A program made the translations under genes and the position numbers. From positions 1 to 64,000 of the forward strand of contig JAOVVO010000318.1 of the NCBI GenBank assembly GCA_028564675.1: a DNA stretch of 64,000 nucleotides. The letters are read 5' to 3'. The stretch comes from Onchocerca lupi. Taxonomy: Eukaryota > Nematoda > Chromadorea > Rhabditida > Onchocercidae. Numbering within the stretch: the first letter of the stretch is position 1; every line of letters begins with the position of its first letter. Positions 1-11,726 of this stretch are shown one piece after another. The notes beneath the pieces are model-generated. The model was not told the DNA's origin. It did no database searches and saw nothing but the letters and a program-made list of their open reading frames with translations.

Positions 1-19
1 AGTAATAATAATAATAATA

Positions 20-112
<93 letters not shown>

Positions 113-115
113 GAA
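1..115. repeat. (AAT)n microsatellite
   Basis: An almost uninterrupted run of AAT/TAA triplets, breaking down over the next 200 bases into interrupted AAT with GCT and ATC variants. It has no coding interpretation, since every third codon in one frame is a stop. Confidence 0.95.
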
Positions 116-1872
116 AAAAAAATAAGAATAATAAAGAATAATAGTAATCATGATAATAATGTTTAATAATAATAATAATAATATTAATAATAATAATATT
201 AATAATAATAATAATGCTACTAATAATAATTAATAATGCTAATAATAATCAGTAATAATTAATAATGATCAGTAATTAATAATAATAGTAAATAAATAGT
301 AAATAATTTAATCATATCAACGATGATAATAATGAAATGTTCTGAAATGTATAAAATTTAATAAGAAATGCGTGATGTCAAGCCGATAAAAAAAAAAAAC
401 AAGTATTTGTGACATAATCTAATTAAAAATATAATATTAATGATTTCGAGTAATTCATTATATGATATGATGAGATTTTTTATAAAGAAGTTTTGATTAT
501 TTTTTCCTTACACTCGTTCGTTTTTTCTTCTCTTTTTCTTTTTACAACTTTTATTTCACTTTTCATCACTTTAATAAATAATGATATTATGGCAGAAGGG
601 ATTGAATTTTATTTGATAAGAATGAAAAGCTTAATCAGTTGCGATTCATTTTTAATTAATAAATAATATTACGAAATATTACTGTAACAATCATATCTAC
701 TTAAACAAAAATCTCTAATAATTGTTTATACAGCAATTCAAAATTTAGTCATCAAACATATTTTTTTTAAAAATATATCAAGCAGAGCTTTTCTTTTTTT
801 TCTCTTACAAGTTTATACAAATAAAAAAAAAAAAAGAATGAGCAATGATAGTTTTTAAATGATTGTATTACATATTTCATTATCATAAAATTACTTTTAG
901 TAATTTTAAAAAAAATTTCATTATTGATGAGTGATTCGAAATTATTTATAATTAAAGAACTAATTGTAATTAAACATATTATAACGCATTTCGAATCTTT
1001 AAATAATGGTAAAATTAATGAAGTACTTAATTTCATACTTATGATTTCTTGAAAACAAATGATAGTTAGCTATTTTTTGCGCAATTAGTATTACAGATTA
1101 GAAATTTTAAAATATCTTAAACAAATGGATATATATGATTGCATGGATATTTTCGTTAAGAATGCAATAAAATTCATATTATTAAATATTAAATTCTAAC
1201 AATTAAAACAATTTGCTCTACATATTTTACATGAATAATAAACTATTTTATGTTAAAATTTTAAATGTAAAAGTTTTTAATTTTGATAATCATTGCATTT
1301 TATATAAAAGGAAAATTTGAGCAAATATAATTAATTTCAGATCAAATATTTCATAGCAACATAGCAAAATAAATTCTATTAAGGAATAATTTTATCCAAG
1401 ATTATCACTGATATTTCAGTTTATCTAAAATATAATTACTTTTTCACTTTTTTTTTTTTTTTTTTATTTTTCAATTCAATGAAACATAAGAGAAACAAAA
1501 AAAGAAGACAAATATTTAGAATTGCTGTCATCTATAAATGAATTATCGAATTATGAATGAAAAGAAGTGATAAATGATTTGGTGGAGAGAGCAAATAAGA
1601 AAATGAAAATTTCATATAAATTGAAGAATTGATTGAATATTTACGTGTGCTTGGAAATTTCACTTTGATTTGCTTTTTTTTTTATTGTATTGATATAATA
1701 AAATGAAAAATCTCTTTCTCATCTGAATTTTTATGCTCTCATTAATTTCAACATCTAACTTTCCTCTCATAGATTTTCATAATTTTTTTTTTTTGGCAAA
1801 ATTGAAATTTTTTATATGTAAAAATAATTCATTTCTTACATGGCCATTAAAATGCATCACTTTTGCACAATC
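116..1872. other. A+T-rich sequence, no gene seen
   Basis: Decaying AAT repeat followed by very A+T-rich sequence with T and A homopolymers (for example a long T run near 1446-1465). Open frames here are short and composed of F/I/K/N codons, as expected by chance at this composition. No exon bounded by convincing splice sites was found. Confidence 0.6.
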
Positions 1873-2000
1873 TTACACTTCTAAATGCGCCATCAAGATG
1901 AATTTTCCTTGCATCACCGAATTTTCTCTCAATTTCTCCTTTTCCATGCGATTTTGCTCTTTTGCTTTTTTGATCATTTGGTTTGCGTCACTTTGATAGT
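1873..2000 (-). CDS. Possible terminal exon of an unidentified gene
   Basis: On the minus strand an acceptor-like AACCAG precedes 42 codons ending in TAA at 1873. The frame encodes a hydrophilic, charged stretch (YQSDANQMIKKAKEQ, then NRMEKEKLRENSVMQ) that is less A+T-rich than its surroundings. The composition looks like real coding sequence, perhaps a helical C-terminus. The plus strand is also open here (87 codons), but its product is low-complexity and hydrophobic, as a shadow frame would be. No partner exon was identified upstream on the minus strand, so this is an orphan candidate and could be a pseudogene fragment. Confidence 0.3.
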
Positions 2001-3411
2001 CTGGTTTTCAAGAATTATTTTGTGAACATGTATAATTAATGATTATTATAAAATAACTGACTGAATTATATGAATTCAAAATTTATTGATTAGTTAATCT
2101 AGTCTTTTGTAGGCAATCATCATCTAATATATCCTGTCTAAGCAGAGAATTGAATAATCACTTTTGATATACCAGTGAAAAAAACGAAATTACTAAATCA
2201 TTAGATTTTTTTTTTTTTTAATTTTAAATATTGATGCAATAATATAAATGATGATGCGTGATTGATTTAAACGATGAGCTGAAAAAATTATTTAAGCAAA
2301 TATGAAGATGATAAATTAATTAGATGAAATCTAATTTAAAAATAAATTAATTTAATGAAATTTCATGCTACTTTTCTGTCATGTAACTCAAAAAATAAAA
2401 AATAAAAAGAAAGTTTGAAAATTACAATAAAATTTGGGAAAAAAAGGATCATTTTTTAAATTACTATTGCAAAAATGGACAGAATAAAATATATCAATTT
2501 GTGTTTTACAATTTTCTTGACTTTTTCACTTTTTCAAATTCAATACAAATACAAATATTACTCGCTTTACTTCCATTGTAAGTAATGATTAGATTATTTG
2601 GTATAATTGATAAAGGAATTTTATCTTTTTAATGCATCAAAATTCAATTTAAATTTCGTTAAATTCAATTCCGTATTGTATCGAACTAACAGTTGTTGAA
2701 CACTTTGATAAAGCATGCAAACAATACAACAGATTAGCTTTTTAAATTTGCCACCTCAATATTTCATCCCATAATTTTGTCTTCTACAAGAATCATCATA
2801 ACAAATAAAATGTTCAATTTTAGCAAACTTATATTTTAATATCAAGTTTTCTAATCTATATTTATCAGCAATGATAGAAAAGATCCAATGCTCAGTGCTA
2901 ATCATTTCGTTCATCCTAATTCAATTTACAATATTTTCATTTCATGAAAATCATACAATTCAATTGCTTCATACAATCTATTTGATGAATGAAGTGTTAA
3001 TATTTTTAAATATTTCAAAAAATGAAATTTTTATAGATTATTGTAGAGTATATCGTTGATATCCTCTATAATAGTTTAATAAACAACTGATTTCACGAAG
3101 AATTTTATAATTATCTATATTTGTATCCATTTAGATGTATTTCTTCTTTCTGCAAAAGATTATTTATGAAAGAATAGCATCAAATTTTATCAGTTTCAGG
3201 AAAAAATTATTTTCAAAAATGTGATCGTAATAATCACAATTTTAACGATTATTTCTATGATTGGCGTAATCATTTGTTGACAACTGAAGATCAATTTAAC
3301 TTTTTATTCAATATACTCTACTTTATGGGAAATTGATTGATAAATCATCAGTCAAATTACTCTTTTTTTTTTCTTCCAATCTACCACTGCAATGTGTAAG
3401 ATCATGAAATT
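2001..3411. other. Intergenic, no confident gene
   Basis: A+T-rich spacer. A plus-strand ORF at 2871-3059 begins with a signal-peptide-like hydrophobic run, but the minus strand is open across the same bases, and neither has supporting splice sites. The 3' part holds the downstream region of the aminopeptidase gene, with a minus-strand AATAAA (TTTATT at 3303-3308) about 105 bases past its stop. Confidence 0.5.
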
Positions 3412-6400
3412 TCATTGCAAAGTTTTCAACAGCGGTACATCTAGATCAGAAGCAAGAAGAGCGCAGATCAATGCTGGACCATAACCAGTTGCACGACTGG
3501 AACTTTCCACAGGAGAAGCAATATCAAAATGTATCCAATTTAAGCCACTTCCAAAATCAATATGCGATGCAATGAATAAACCTGCGATTGAGCTTCCAGG
3601 TCCCTGAATTTTTATTAAGTAAAACGATAATTAGCAGCACACCAGAGGAAAACTAAAACAAATGATAATATAATTTTCATTAATATCAAAATGACTTTTT
3701 TCTTGAATTAATTAAATGAAATAATAAAATATACAGAAGGAAAAATATATACAAAAATCTCTAAATAAAATATACAAAAATCATTATTTAGGTTAATTTT
3801 AAATTTATTTTTCATTTAATTTGGAAAAAAATTTCCACCTGCATTTTGCTGAAAGTTGAATTTCGCATATCTGCTACAGGACTTTTCAGATCATTGAAAT
3901 GTAAGTCTGGACAAAATGGTAACGGATGAACAAGGTCACCACTAGCTCGTCCAGCTTTACAAGCACGTTTCTCCCATTCTTCACTATTCGTTAGTACAGC
4001 AGCATGAAGTTTTCCAGTTGCAAGCCCTTGTGCACCCGTTAAAGTCGCCATATCGATTATTGTATTAGCCTGAAAGTTGAATTCAGGTAAAATTTCAAAT
4101 CCTACTAGAGGTAAGCATATTCAGCCTAAATTAAGTAGTCAAATAGTTTAATAAGTTTCATCCTTGCTGTAGCGGTTTGTTCGCTATATATTTCCATTCC
4201 TCTCACTCTTGTAATCAAGTACTCGTAACATTAGAAATATCCATCATGTCATGCAAAAATAATAAATTTAGTCTTTAATAATCTTCAAATTAAATAAAAT
4301 TTTTTATAGAAATGTAACATTTGGAACTATAGGTTCAAGTCCAAAAAAAAAAAAAAAAAAGAAAAAAGAAAAACAAAATCACAATTAGCTATTTTTGCTA
4401 ATTGCTATAAAATAAAGAAAATAACGAAACAAACTTTGAGTGTATTTTTTGCATAATAGACGCCATCAGCTAATACTAAACGACCTTCGGCATCCGTATT
4501 CATAATTTCAACCGTTTTACCACTTAACATTGTTATAATGTCATCCGGACGACTAAAATTGTAGAAGAAAATGAATAATAAAAGTTTTTGAAAAAGATAC
4601 TAACAAATTTATTATCGATAGATCATTCGAACTTTTTGCTATTTTCAGATTTTGATACTTTTTAATTGCTGTTGTTTTTTTTTTTTTTTTTTTTTTATTT
4701 TTAACATGGAATACTTTCAAGGCTGTTTCAATTTTGCTTGAAAAATATTTTTCATCAATATTCACTCAAGAATTCAGTAGGAATGATTGATTTATATTCA
4801 GCTTTTCAAAACAGTATAATAATTAAAAAGAAAAAGAAAAAATACTTTGCAGTAGGCGAAATAGCATTATCTGCGATGCATAATAAACAATGTAAATTTT
4901 GTTTAAAGCCAAGTTTCACCAACATATAAAATGAACTAAGTAAAGCAGCTGCACCACCCATATCGTTCTTCATACCTGCAATTAGAAAAAATATTTCGAT
5001 ATTCATTAAATATCAAATCATTCTGGATCATGCTAATAGTTTCAAATTAAAGAAATATTTTAATAGGTTAGTCTATCAACTTTTTTTTTCTTCTTTTTTT
5101 CAAAGACTGAATGGTTTCAGTTATCTAATTTATACTCATATATTATTTAATAAAAAATATTCTACTAATCAAGCAATTCTGTCAATATATTAAATGAAAG
5201 TCATGATCTTAATTTGTAAATCTAGTTTAATCAAATTTAATTTGATTATCTAAATCATTTAATTCATTCTATTTAAATATAATCTGTCCAATAAGGACTT
5301 ATTTTTTCTTTCTAACTTCCTCCTTCATTTCTGTTTTAGCAGTAGTTGATAAAAGTAAAATAAAAAATTTGATGTTCTATTATATTTAACATAATATATC
5401 AAAGTTTAATCCAATATATTGAACTATATCATTTATAATGATATTTAAACTTGTTACTGTTTATTACATAATTCCTCAAGAGGCATGAGAAAATTATAAC
5501 TTAATTTACCAATTAACCAAAACTAAACAAAATTTTACAAATATTTAAATTTAATAGAGAAGTAAACCTAATCAATTTTCCAAATAGTTAGTTTGATCCA
5601 GATAAACAAATCATCGGTAATATGCATATTTTCAAACATCATTTTGATTTTGAAAAAAAAAAAAAATGCAAGATATTTATTAACTAATTCTTTTTCTTAC
5701 TTTCAAAAAAATATCAGTATTAGATGCCACCAATTTCAGCTGATAAAAAAAAAAAAAATTAATCATTTACTATTAGAATTCAATAAGTAATAATATAATA
5801 TTGCAAAATATATACCCGGCATTAAGTTTTTTGTTTTGATCTGCGTTCCACCTGTATCATACACTATACCTTTTCCAACCATAGCATATGTTGTTGTAGC
5901 ATTTGGTGGCTTATGACTAAAGCATGCGAAAATTGGTGGTGATGTAGATGCTTTACCAACATGATATATCCCTCCAAAACCTTGTTTAAATAAATCATTG
6001 CCCTGAAATTCAAAAAAAAAAAAAAAAAATTACGCCTAAAGTACTGTAATTTTGGAAATAATTTTAATTACAAAAGAGATTATAGCATTCAATCAAAAGT
6101 CTATTTGATTCGTAAGTTTCCATCGATCATTCTTGTGTATGATGCAATTATATTACTATTAAAAAATATTATACTGACTATTGACTTATTTTTTAATATT
6201 CTTCAATATTCTTATTTTCAATAAATTACTGTCAAAAATAATGCATTTTTTTTTTTTTTTTTTAATTAAATTCTGAAATGATAAAAATGAAAGCCAAATG
6301 TCTACATGTCAATAATAAATATTATAAAATAAGTATAAGAAATATAGTGATTGATAAATGTGGGCAAAGAGCATTTTTGTAGTTATATCATTAATTTGAT

Positions 6401-8702
6401 ATACAGGGATTTCGCTATATTGAGATGATTATGAAAATGCTTCGATATACCGAATATTAGCTCCTTGTTGGAAACTCTATAATATAAGCTATTTGATCAC
6501 TTCTTATCACTTATCCCAAGATTAAGCTATGATTAAATGTATGTATGACACATTAAAGTTAGAAAATTTATTAACCTTGATAATTGTACTTTGTATTTTT
6601 GGAAGTGTTGAAATTAGTTCAGTAGCCTCTGCAATGAACTGTTCCGTGTTAAGTTCATTATATGGCATATCAGTTAGGCGAGCAGTATTTCGAATCGATT
6701 CTGTTAACGTTTGAAGGAACAACAGATCACGATCAGTAAGTTTCTAAATAATGATAAAAATTATTAAGAAAAAACAGATAATTATATCATCTCAGTAATT
6801 ATTATATTCTATTTTGATCTAAATGATCTAGATAGATAAGTTTTAAAATTTTGATTATTTTATCAAAAGAACAAATAAAAGAATTTTCGGTACAAATAAT
6901 ATGGCTTCGAAGAGCTTCTTAAAAATTAGGATGTATCAATGATAAATTAAGGATGTCACATAAAGTTGAAGAAATTGAGTTAGATATTCTTAATATATTT
7001 CTCAGAATGAAATTAAGTTATTTGGCATTTATATTTATCAGTTTTGAAACGATAGAAAAAAAAAATAGAAAGACAAAAGAGAAATTTAATCTAAGATGGA
7101 AAGTGTACCTCGCCATCTGTAACAATAATTTCAATTTGAATATTTTCCAATTTGATGGAATGTTCTGTTAATCGATTATAAAGCGGATAACAACGTGCTA
7201 TTGCGGCAACACTTGGAAATAGATCCGTTAGCATTGCATATAAAATAACAGAAACATTCTAAAATGCATTTTTTCTTTTTTTAATTTAAGAATAAATTTT
7301 TTTTTTTTATAAATAAAAAAATTTAAGTATGGCAAGCAAATTAAATAATAGGAAAAGCTTAACCAGTAAATGGACTATACAATGAACAACTCATTTTTTT
7401 AATTTTTTCAATTTTTCAAATAAAAAATTTCTCGATGAGAAAATAAAATGAGAAAAAAATCCGAAGCTTTTTTTTTAGTAAGGAATTGTTCGCATGATAT
7501 TGTATAATATTTACAATTTTTGCGAATAACTTGCCTAATTCATTTGAATTTCATTCTAATAATAGCTTACTTTCACTGATACCTAAAAACATTCTACTTC
7601 CCATTCAATATTTATCAGTCCGCTAATGGGTGTTTCTCTCAATGAGAAAGTCTTGAGACATGTTCCATAAAAATAAAAAGAAATGAAAGTAAGCAAATAA
7701 AGCTATATCTTTGTTCAATGAAATGATAATTCTAAGACATCATTGACTAACAAAAATTATGAAAATATTAATAAGGAAATCTAACTTTAATCCCATCTGT
7801 ATGGGATATTTTTTTAATTTCTTTGAAAATCGATAAAGCATTTGAGGGTGCATTATGTCGACTCGGTTCATCTGCCACAGCAATAACCTTAAATTCAAAA
7901 TCAATGATGAAGTAAATTTCAAATTAAAAAATTCAATTTAAAAAGTCTTTTTTTCATCTTTTTTTTTTCTTTTTTTAAAGCAACAATTAAATGGAATGGA
8001 GAGAATTTCTATCATCTATCAATTCCTCACCATATATAATTCTCCCAATATATAAGCAAAACCTACCATATAATTTATTTACTGTGCTATATCAATATAA
8101 ACATAGTACAAGAATGTTGTTTTTTTCTAATATCATTACTTTAGATTTCTGATTTAATCAATATTATTTTCTTTTGATAACTTGTAAGTCATAATATCAA
8201 GTGAATTTCTTGATAACAGTCATAATTTTATAGCTTTCCAGGCATCTCTACTCTTTTCAATCAGACATTACCTAATGATAAGGATGATATGATAAAAATT
8301 CTTTTGTATACTACATGTACCATCTATAAGCAAATATCAAAGGTTATAGATCAGAAGTATTCGTTTATTTCATTAAACTCATTTTCTCAATTTTCAAAAT
8401 AAAAAAAAAATATATCGAAAGATTTAATATGTTAATATGTAATTGTTCGAAAGAAAATATTTTTAAAAACAAACGGTAGCTAAATTTAGATGAAGTGGTA
8501 TTGTTGATGGACTATTTTCAGTTAATGTTTCCATCAATGAATCCCAAATTTTAGAAGTGACAAGACTCGAAAACTTTGTGGCAATACTGTCATCGAATTT
8601 GACATTCTTTAGAAGTTTTTTCTTGCCTACTAATAAAATCTGAGTATCTCTAGAGAGTTGTAGCTCTGGATCGATGCCCTGTTTGATGGTTAATGTTGCC
8701 AT
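3412..8702 (-). CDS. M17 leucyl aminopeptidase, NPEPL1/LAP-1 type (9 exons)
   Basis: A cytosolic-type dinuclear-metal exopeptidase that removes N-terminal residues from peptides. Exons in gene order: 8702-8475, 7887-7786, 7258-7109, 6743-6576, 6002-5816, 4975-4846, 4552-4435, 4069-3839, 3603-3412. All phases join, giving 501 residues, close to the family's usual 490-525. Metal and catalytic landmarks of family M17 are intact: VGKGIVYDTGG (about residues 258-268), the following IKTK lysine, MKNDMGGAA with Asp near 283, and NTDAEGR at about 340-346. DMATLTGAQGLATGK and the C-terminal GLFIASHI/ATGYGPAL segments match NPEPL1-like enzymes better than classical LAP3. The start ATG (8700-8702) lies 11 bases after a TTTTTAG acceptor, suggesting trans-splicing; a possible untranslated exon lies near 9297-9350. 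A minus-strand AATAAA lies at 3303-3308. No signal peptide is visible. The assignment is secure from motifs; the symbol is left blank because lap paralogues cannot be separated here. Confidence 0.93.
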
Positions 8703-10951
8703 ACCTGTTAATCCTAAAAACAAATATATTATCCATTCTTATATATTATAAGATTATGAAAAAAAAAATATTAGTTGTCTTTAAAAAAAGAATTGAAATA
8801 AATCACTAATTACTAATTTTACTTAAATTAGAAATTCTTTTATATACTATAAAATACATCTATAAGCAAATAGTGTTGGCACTCTTTAAGAGACTTTTTT
8901 GCTCGGCACAAATTCTAATATTTATGATTAATCTCAAGTATTTTAATTACTCTAATTGTCCGTAACAAGTTTCCTTATTATTACAACCTGATAAATAGAT
9001 AAGAAACAGTTTTCCGATTTTTTTAACTTATTAATTTTCTTTTTTAACTTAATTTTTTTTTTCTTTAATAAATGAAACCAATGGAAAAGAAATCTTCCAT
9101 TTTATTTTTTTACGGATTTTAATTGGAAAATATTACGATATTTTGAAAAAACATATTCAATTGAAATGTGATAGTAGATTTATCAGATATCAAAAACTAG
9201 ATTAGCTATTTTTATAAGAAAAAAAGAGAAAGTTTGCTTCTGGCAAATTACAATCAATGAATGTTTAAAGGTAAAATTAAAAAATGAATCTACAAACCAT
9301 TACTTTGAAAATGCTCCGTTTGACGGAAGAATGTTGTTAGTCGTAAAAAACCTAAAATTAATTGAAAAAACTAAATTTTCTAAATAGGAGATTTGCTAGC
9401 AACGTAAATGACTGTAATGTAATAAAAATGATAATGTTTGAAATGAAATTCGTTGCAAAATAGAAAGGTAAATGACAAAAAAAAGTTTATAAATGATGTT
9501 TTCTGTCTTATTTTACAATTTCTATTTCCTTGTTTTTTTTTTTTTTTTTGAAATTATTCACATTTTAAAATAAACAAGCATATCAATAAGAGTTGTTTTT
9601 AAATCATTAAAAAAAAAATCCTAAAATTTTAATAAAAAAAAACTTTATTGGCAAAATACTATTCCCAAATGCATTATAATTATAAATTTAAATAGAAGTA
9701 TCCATCAACACAAATGATTTGTTATAATTCTGCATCATGTAATCTATTTAACATTTTCAGCATTGAATTAAAAATTAAGCTAAGCTAATCAATTGGGATA
9801 TTTTATAAAACCTTAATTGAAAGGAGAGAACTTGAATGAAATAATATGATTTATTCATATACTTTAAATGATTAAGGAAAAGTGGAAAAGTAAATGAGGA
9901 ACAAATCAATAATGAAGTAGTTTTTATCATACCTCTCATATGTTAAACAAATAAATTGTCGTCAGGAGAATATTGTATAATTTTGTTTGTTTAATCTGAA
10001 ATATTATTACAACAAAGCTTAGGATGCTTTAAAAAAAAAGAAAATGATGATGCTTAAAAAAAGATAAAAAAGAAAATGAATTAAAAATGAGCTATAAATG
10101 AAGAGATTATTTCAAACGACAAAAGAAAAAAAAGAAAAAAAAAAGGAAGAATTACAATAGAAATAATCATTACCAAGTAAATATAATCAATAAAAAGTTT
10201 GCAAAATATTAGAAATACTTCAATTTCAATCTACAAAAAAAAAAAAAGAAAAAGAAAACATTCTTATCCTCATCTAATTACTAATAAAAGTTGATTATGA
10301 AATCAATGTTTATGATAACATAATAAACGCTAAGAGTAACATGGAAACACGCAAACGGGATGGACAAAACTTCATCTGTATACAGTTGAACATTAAGTGC
10401 TTTTCTAAAGTTTTACAATTCAAAAAATAAAATAAAATAAAAATAAAAGGCAACAACATAAACAATTTTTACTTCACTTTAACGATAATTTGAGTTTTAT
10501 AATAATTTTGTTGAAATCTACGAAAAGGAAACAATCATAAGATTCATCTAATATTTCGACACAGCACAATTATTTCATTCGATAAAATCAGATATAGGCC
10601 TTCTGGAAATTTCGAATTCCGGATAATCTATTGCCAGTAGTTAAGACTTAATATGAATGGCAATCATCCGCTTTATCATTTTTTAAACATAGAAAAATTG
10701 GTTTCATAGCTAAATCACAATTAATATAATTATTGACAACATAAATATTTTCATATTTTAATCGAGATAATTTTATCGAATTGTTCCACAAAAGTTGTGA
10801 CTAAATTTACAATAAATAGAAGCTCATTTTCATAATGAGAAAATTCATCCAAGCAAATATGAAAATATTTCTTCCGTAATCAATAAAAAAATATAAATCA
10901 ATAAAATTTATCATCGTGAACCAATGAGCCTTTTGATCGAACTGAGATTTG
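8703..10951. other. Intergenic A+T-rich spacer
   Basis: Between the aminopeptidase 5' end and the next exon-like sequence. It holds many A and T homopolymers. Near 9297-9350 (minus) an acceptor-flanked segment could be an untranslated leader exon of the aminopeptidase. Near 10570-10635 (minus) a short frame ending in stop (encoding FEISRRPISDFIE) follows an AG and could be a stray C-terminal exon. No other gene was seen. Confidence 0.45.
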
Positions 10952-11036
10952 CTAATTAATAAGCAAGTGGGTCAGGAACAAAAAAATAATGACACATGAG
11001 AAATGGAAAAATTGCTGAATAGATGATAAAATAAGC

Positions 11037-11068
<32 letters not shown>

Positions 11069-11183
11069 AAAGAAAGAAATCTACACGAATAAAATCGTAG
11101 TCAAAAAATGACATTTGAGAATTAATACATTTACAACTGGGAATCGCACTATTTGTTGGATTAATTAGAGATCCAGTTTTCAA
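10952..11183 (-). CDS. Candidate small gene, two exons, unidentified
   Basis: Minus-strand codons from 11183 down to 11085 encode a non-repetitive segment (KTGSLINPTNSAIPSC, then INSQMSFFDYDFIR) that ends exactly at a GTAGAT donor. After a 70-base intron that is mostly T on this strand, a TATTCAG acceptor at 11015 opens a phase-0 exon of 21 codons ending in TAG at 10952, with a hydrophobic product. The upstream edge runs into the arm of the 11182-11264 hairpin and no clear in-frame ATG is present, so the 5' end is unresolved. This may be a small membrane protein, a decayed exon, or chance. Confidence is low. Confidence 0.22.
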
Positions 11184-11264
11184 TAATGGTTGCCGAATTT
11201 TCGAGCAAAAAGCAAGGAGTTTTCATATTTGTGCTTTTTGTTCGAAAATTCGGCAATCATTATT
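11182..11264. repeat. Near-perfect 33-bp inverted repeat (hairpin)
   Basis: Left arm 11182-11214 and right arm 11232-11264 are reverse complements with two differences; both would be G-U pairs in RNA of one strand. They flank a 17-base loop. The arms contain TTGCCGAATTTTCGA and are less A+T-rich than the surroundings. A microRNA or siRNA precursor, a small foldback transposon or a terminator-like fold are all possible; the sequence alone does not decide. Confidence 0.9.
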
Positions 11265-11726
11265 TATTAGCTTGGTAATGCTGCTAAAGTAGTATAAAAT
11301 CGAAATCTCAAACAGTCAACTTCGAATGTTTGTTTTGAAAAAGAAAAAAAAAATTCAACAATATCATTAGGAAAAAATTAAAATCTTACAATGCTGTTAA
11401 TCTGCTTGAATTTCATTTTTTTTTTTTTTATTTCAATTTAGGAAACAGGATTCACAATTCATTAATAACAAAGAAATTTCAGAAAAAAATCAGAAGAACC
11501 CATCTAACATTTGAAGACCAACCTTTTTTTCGGTTGAAACGAAAAGTGATTATAAAAAAAAAAAAAACAAGTACTGTGCAAAAAGATAGACGAATATTAT
11601 AAAAAGATAATATGATAATTGGGATTGCGAAATATTTTATATTTGAAATTTAATCAGAAAATACATATGCTAATACTAACATTGTCAACATACTATTATC
11701 ACATTATTTTCTACCAGAACTAAAAC

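Noticed and set aside
1733..1996. 87-codon plus-strand ORF
   Set aside because: Low-complexity F/L/I/S composition with a T run; the minus strand at 1873-2000 has a more protein-like reading.
2743..3059. Overlapping frames: a plus-strand signal-peptide-like ORF (2871-3059) and a minus-strand 49-codon ORF
   Set aside because: Both strands are open over the same bases and neither has splice, polyadenylation or motif support.
4326..4345. GGTTCAAGTCC, which resembles a tRNA T-loop
   Set aside because: Flanking bases do not form a five-pair T stem, and no acceptor, D or anticodon stems fit around it.
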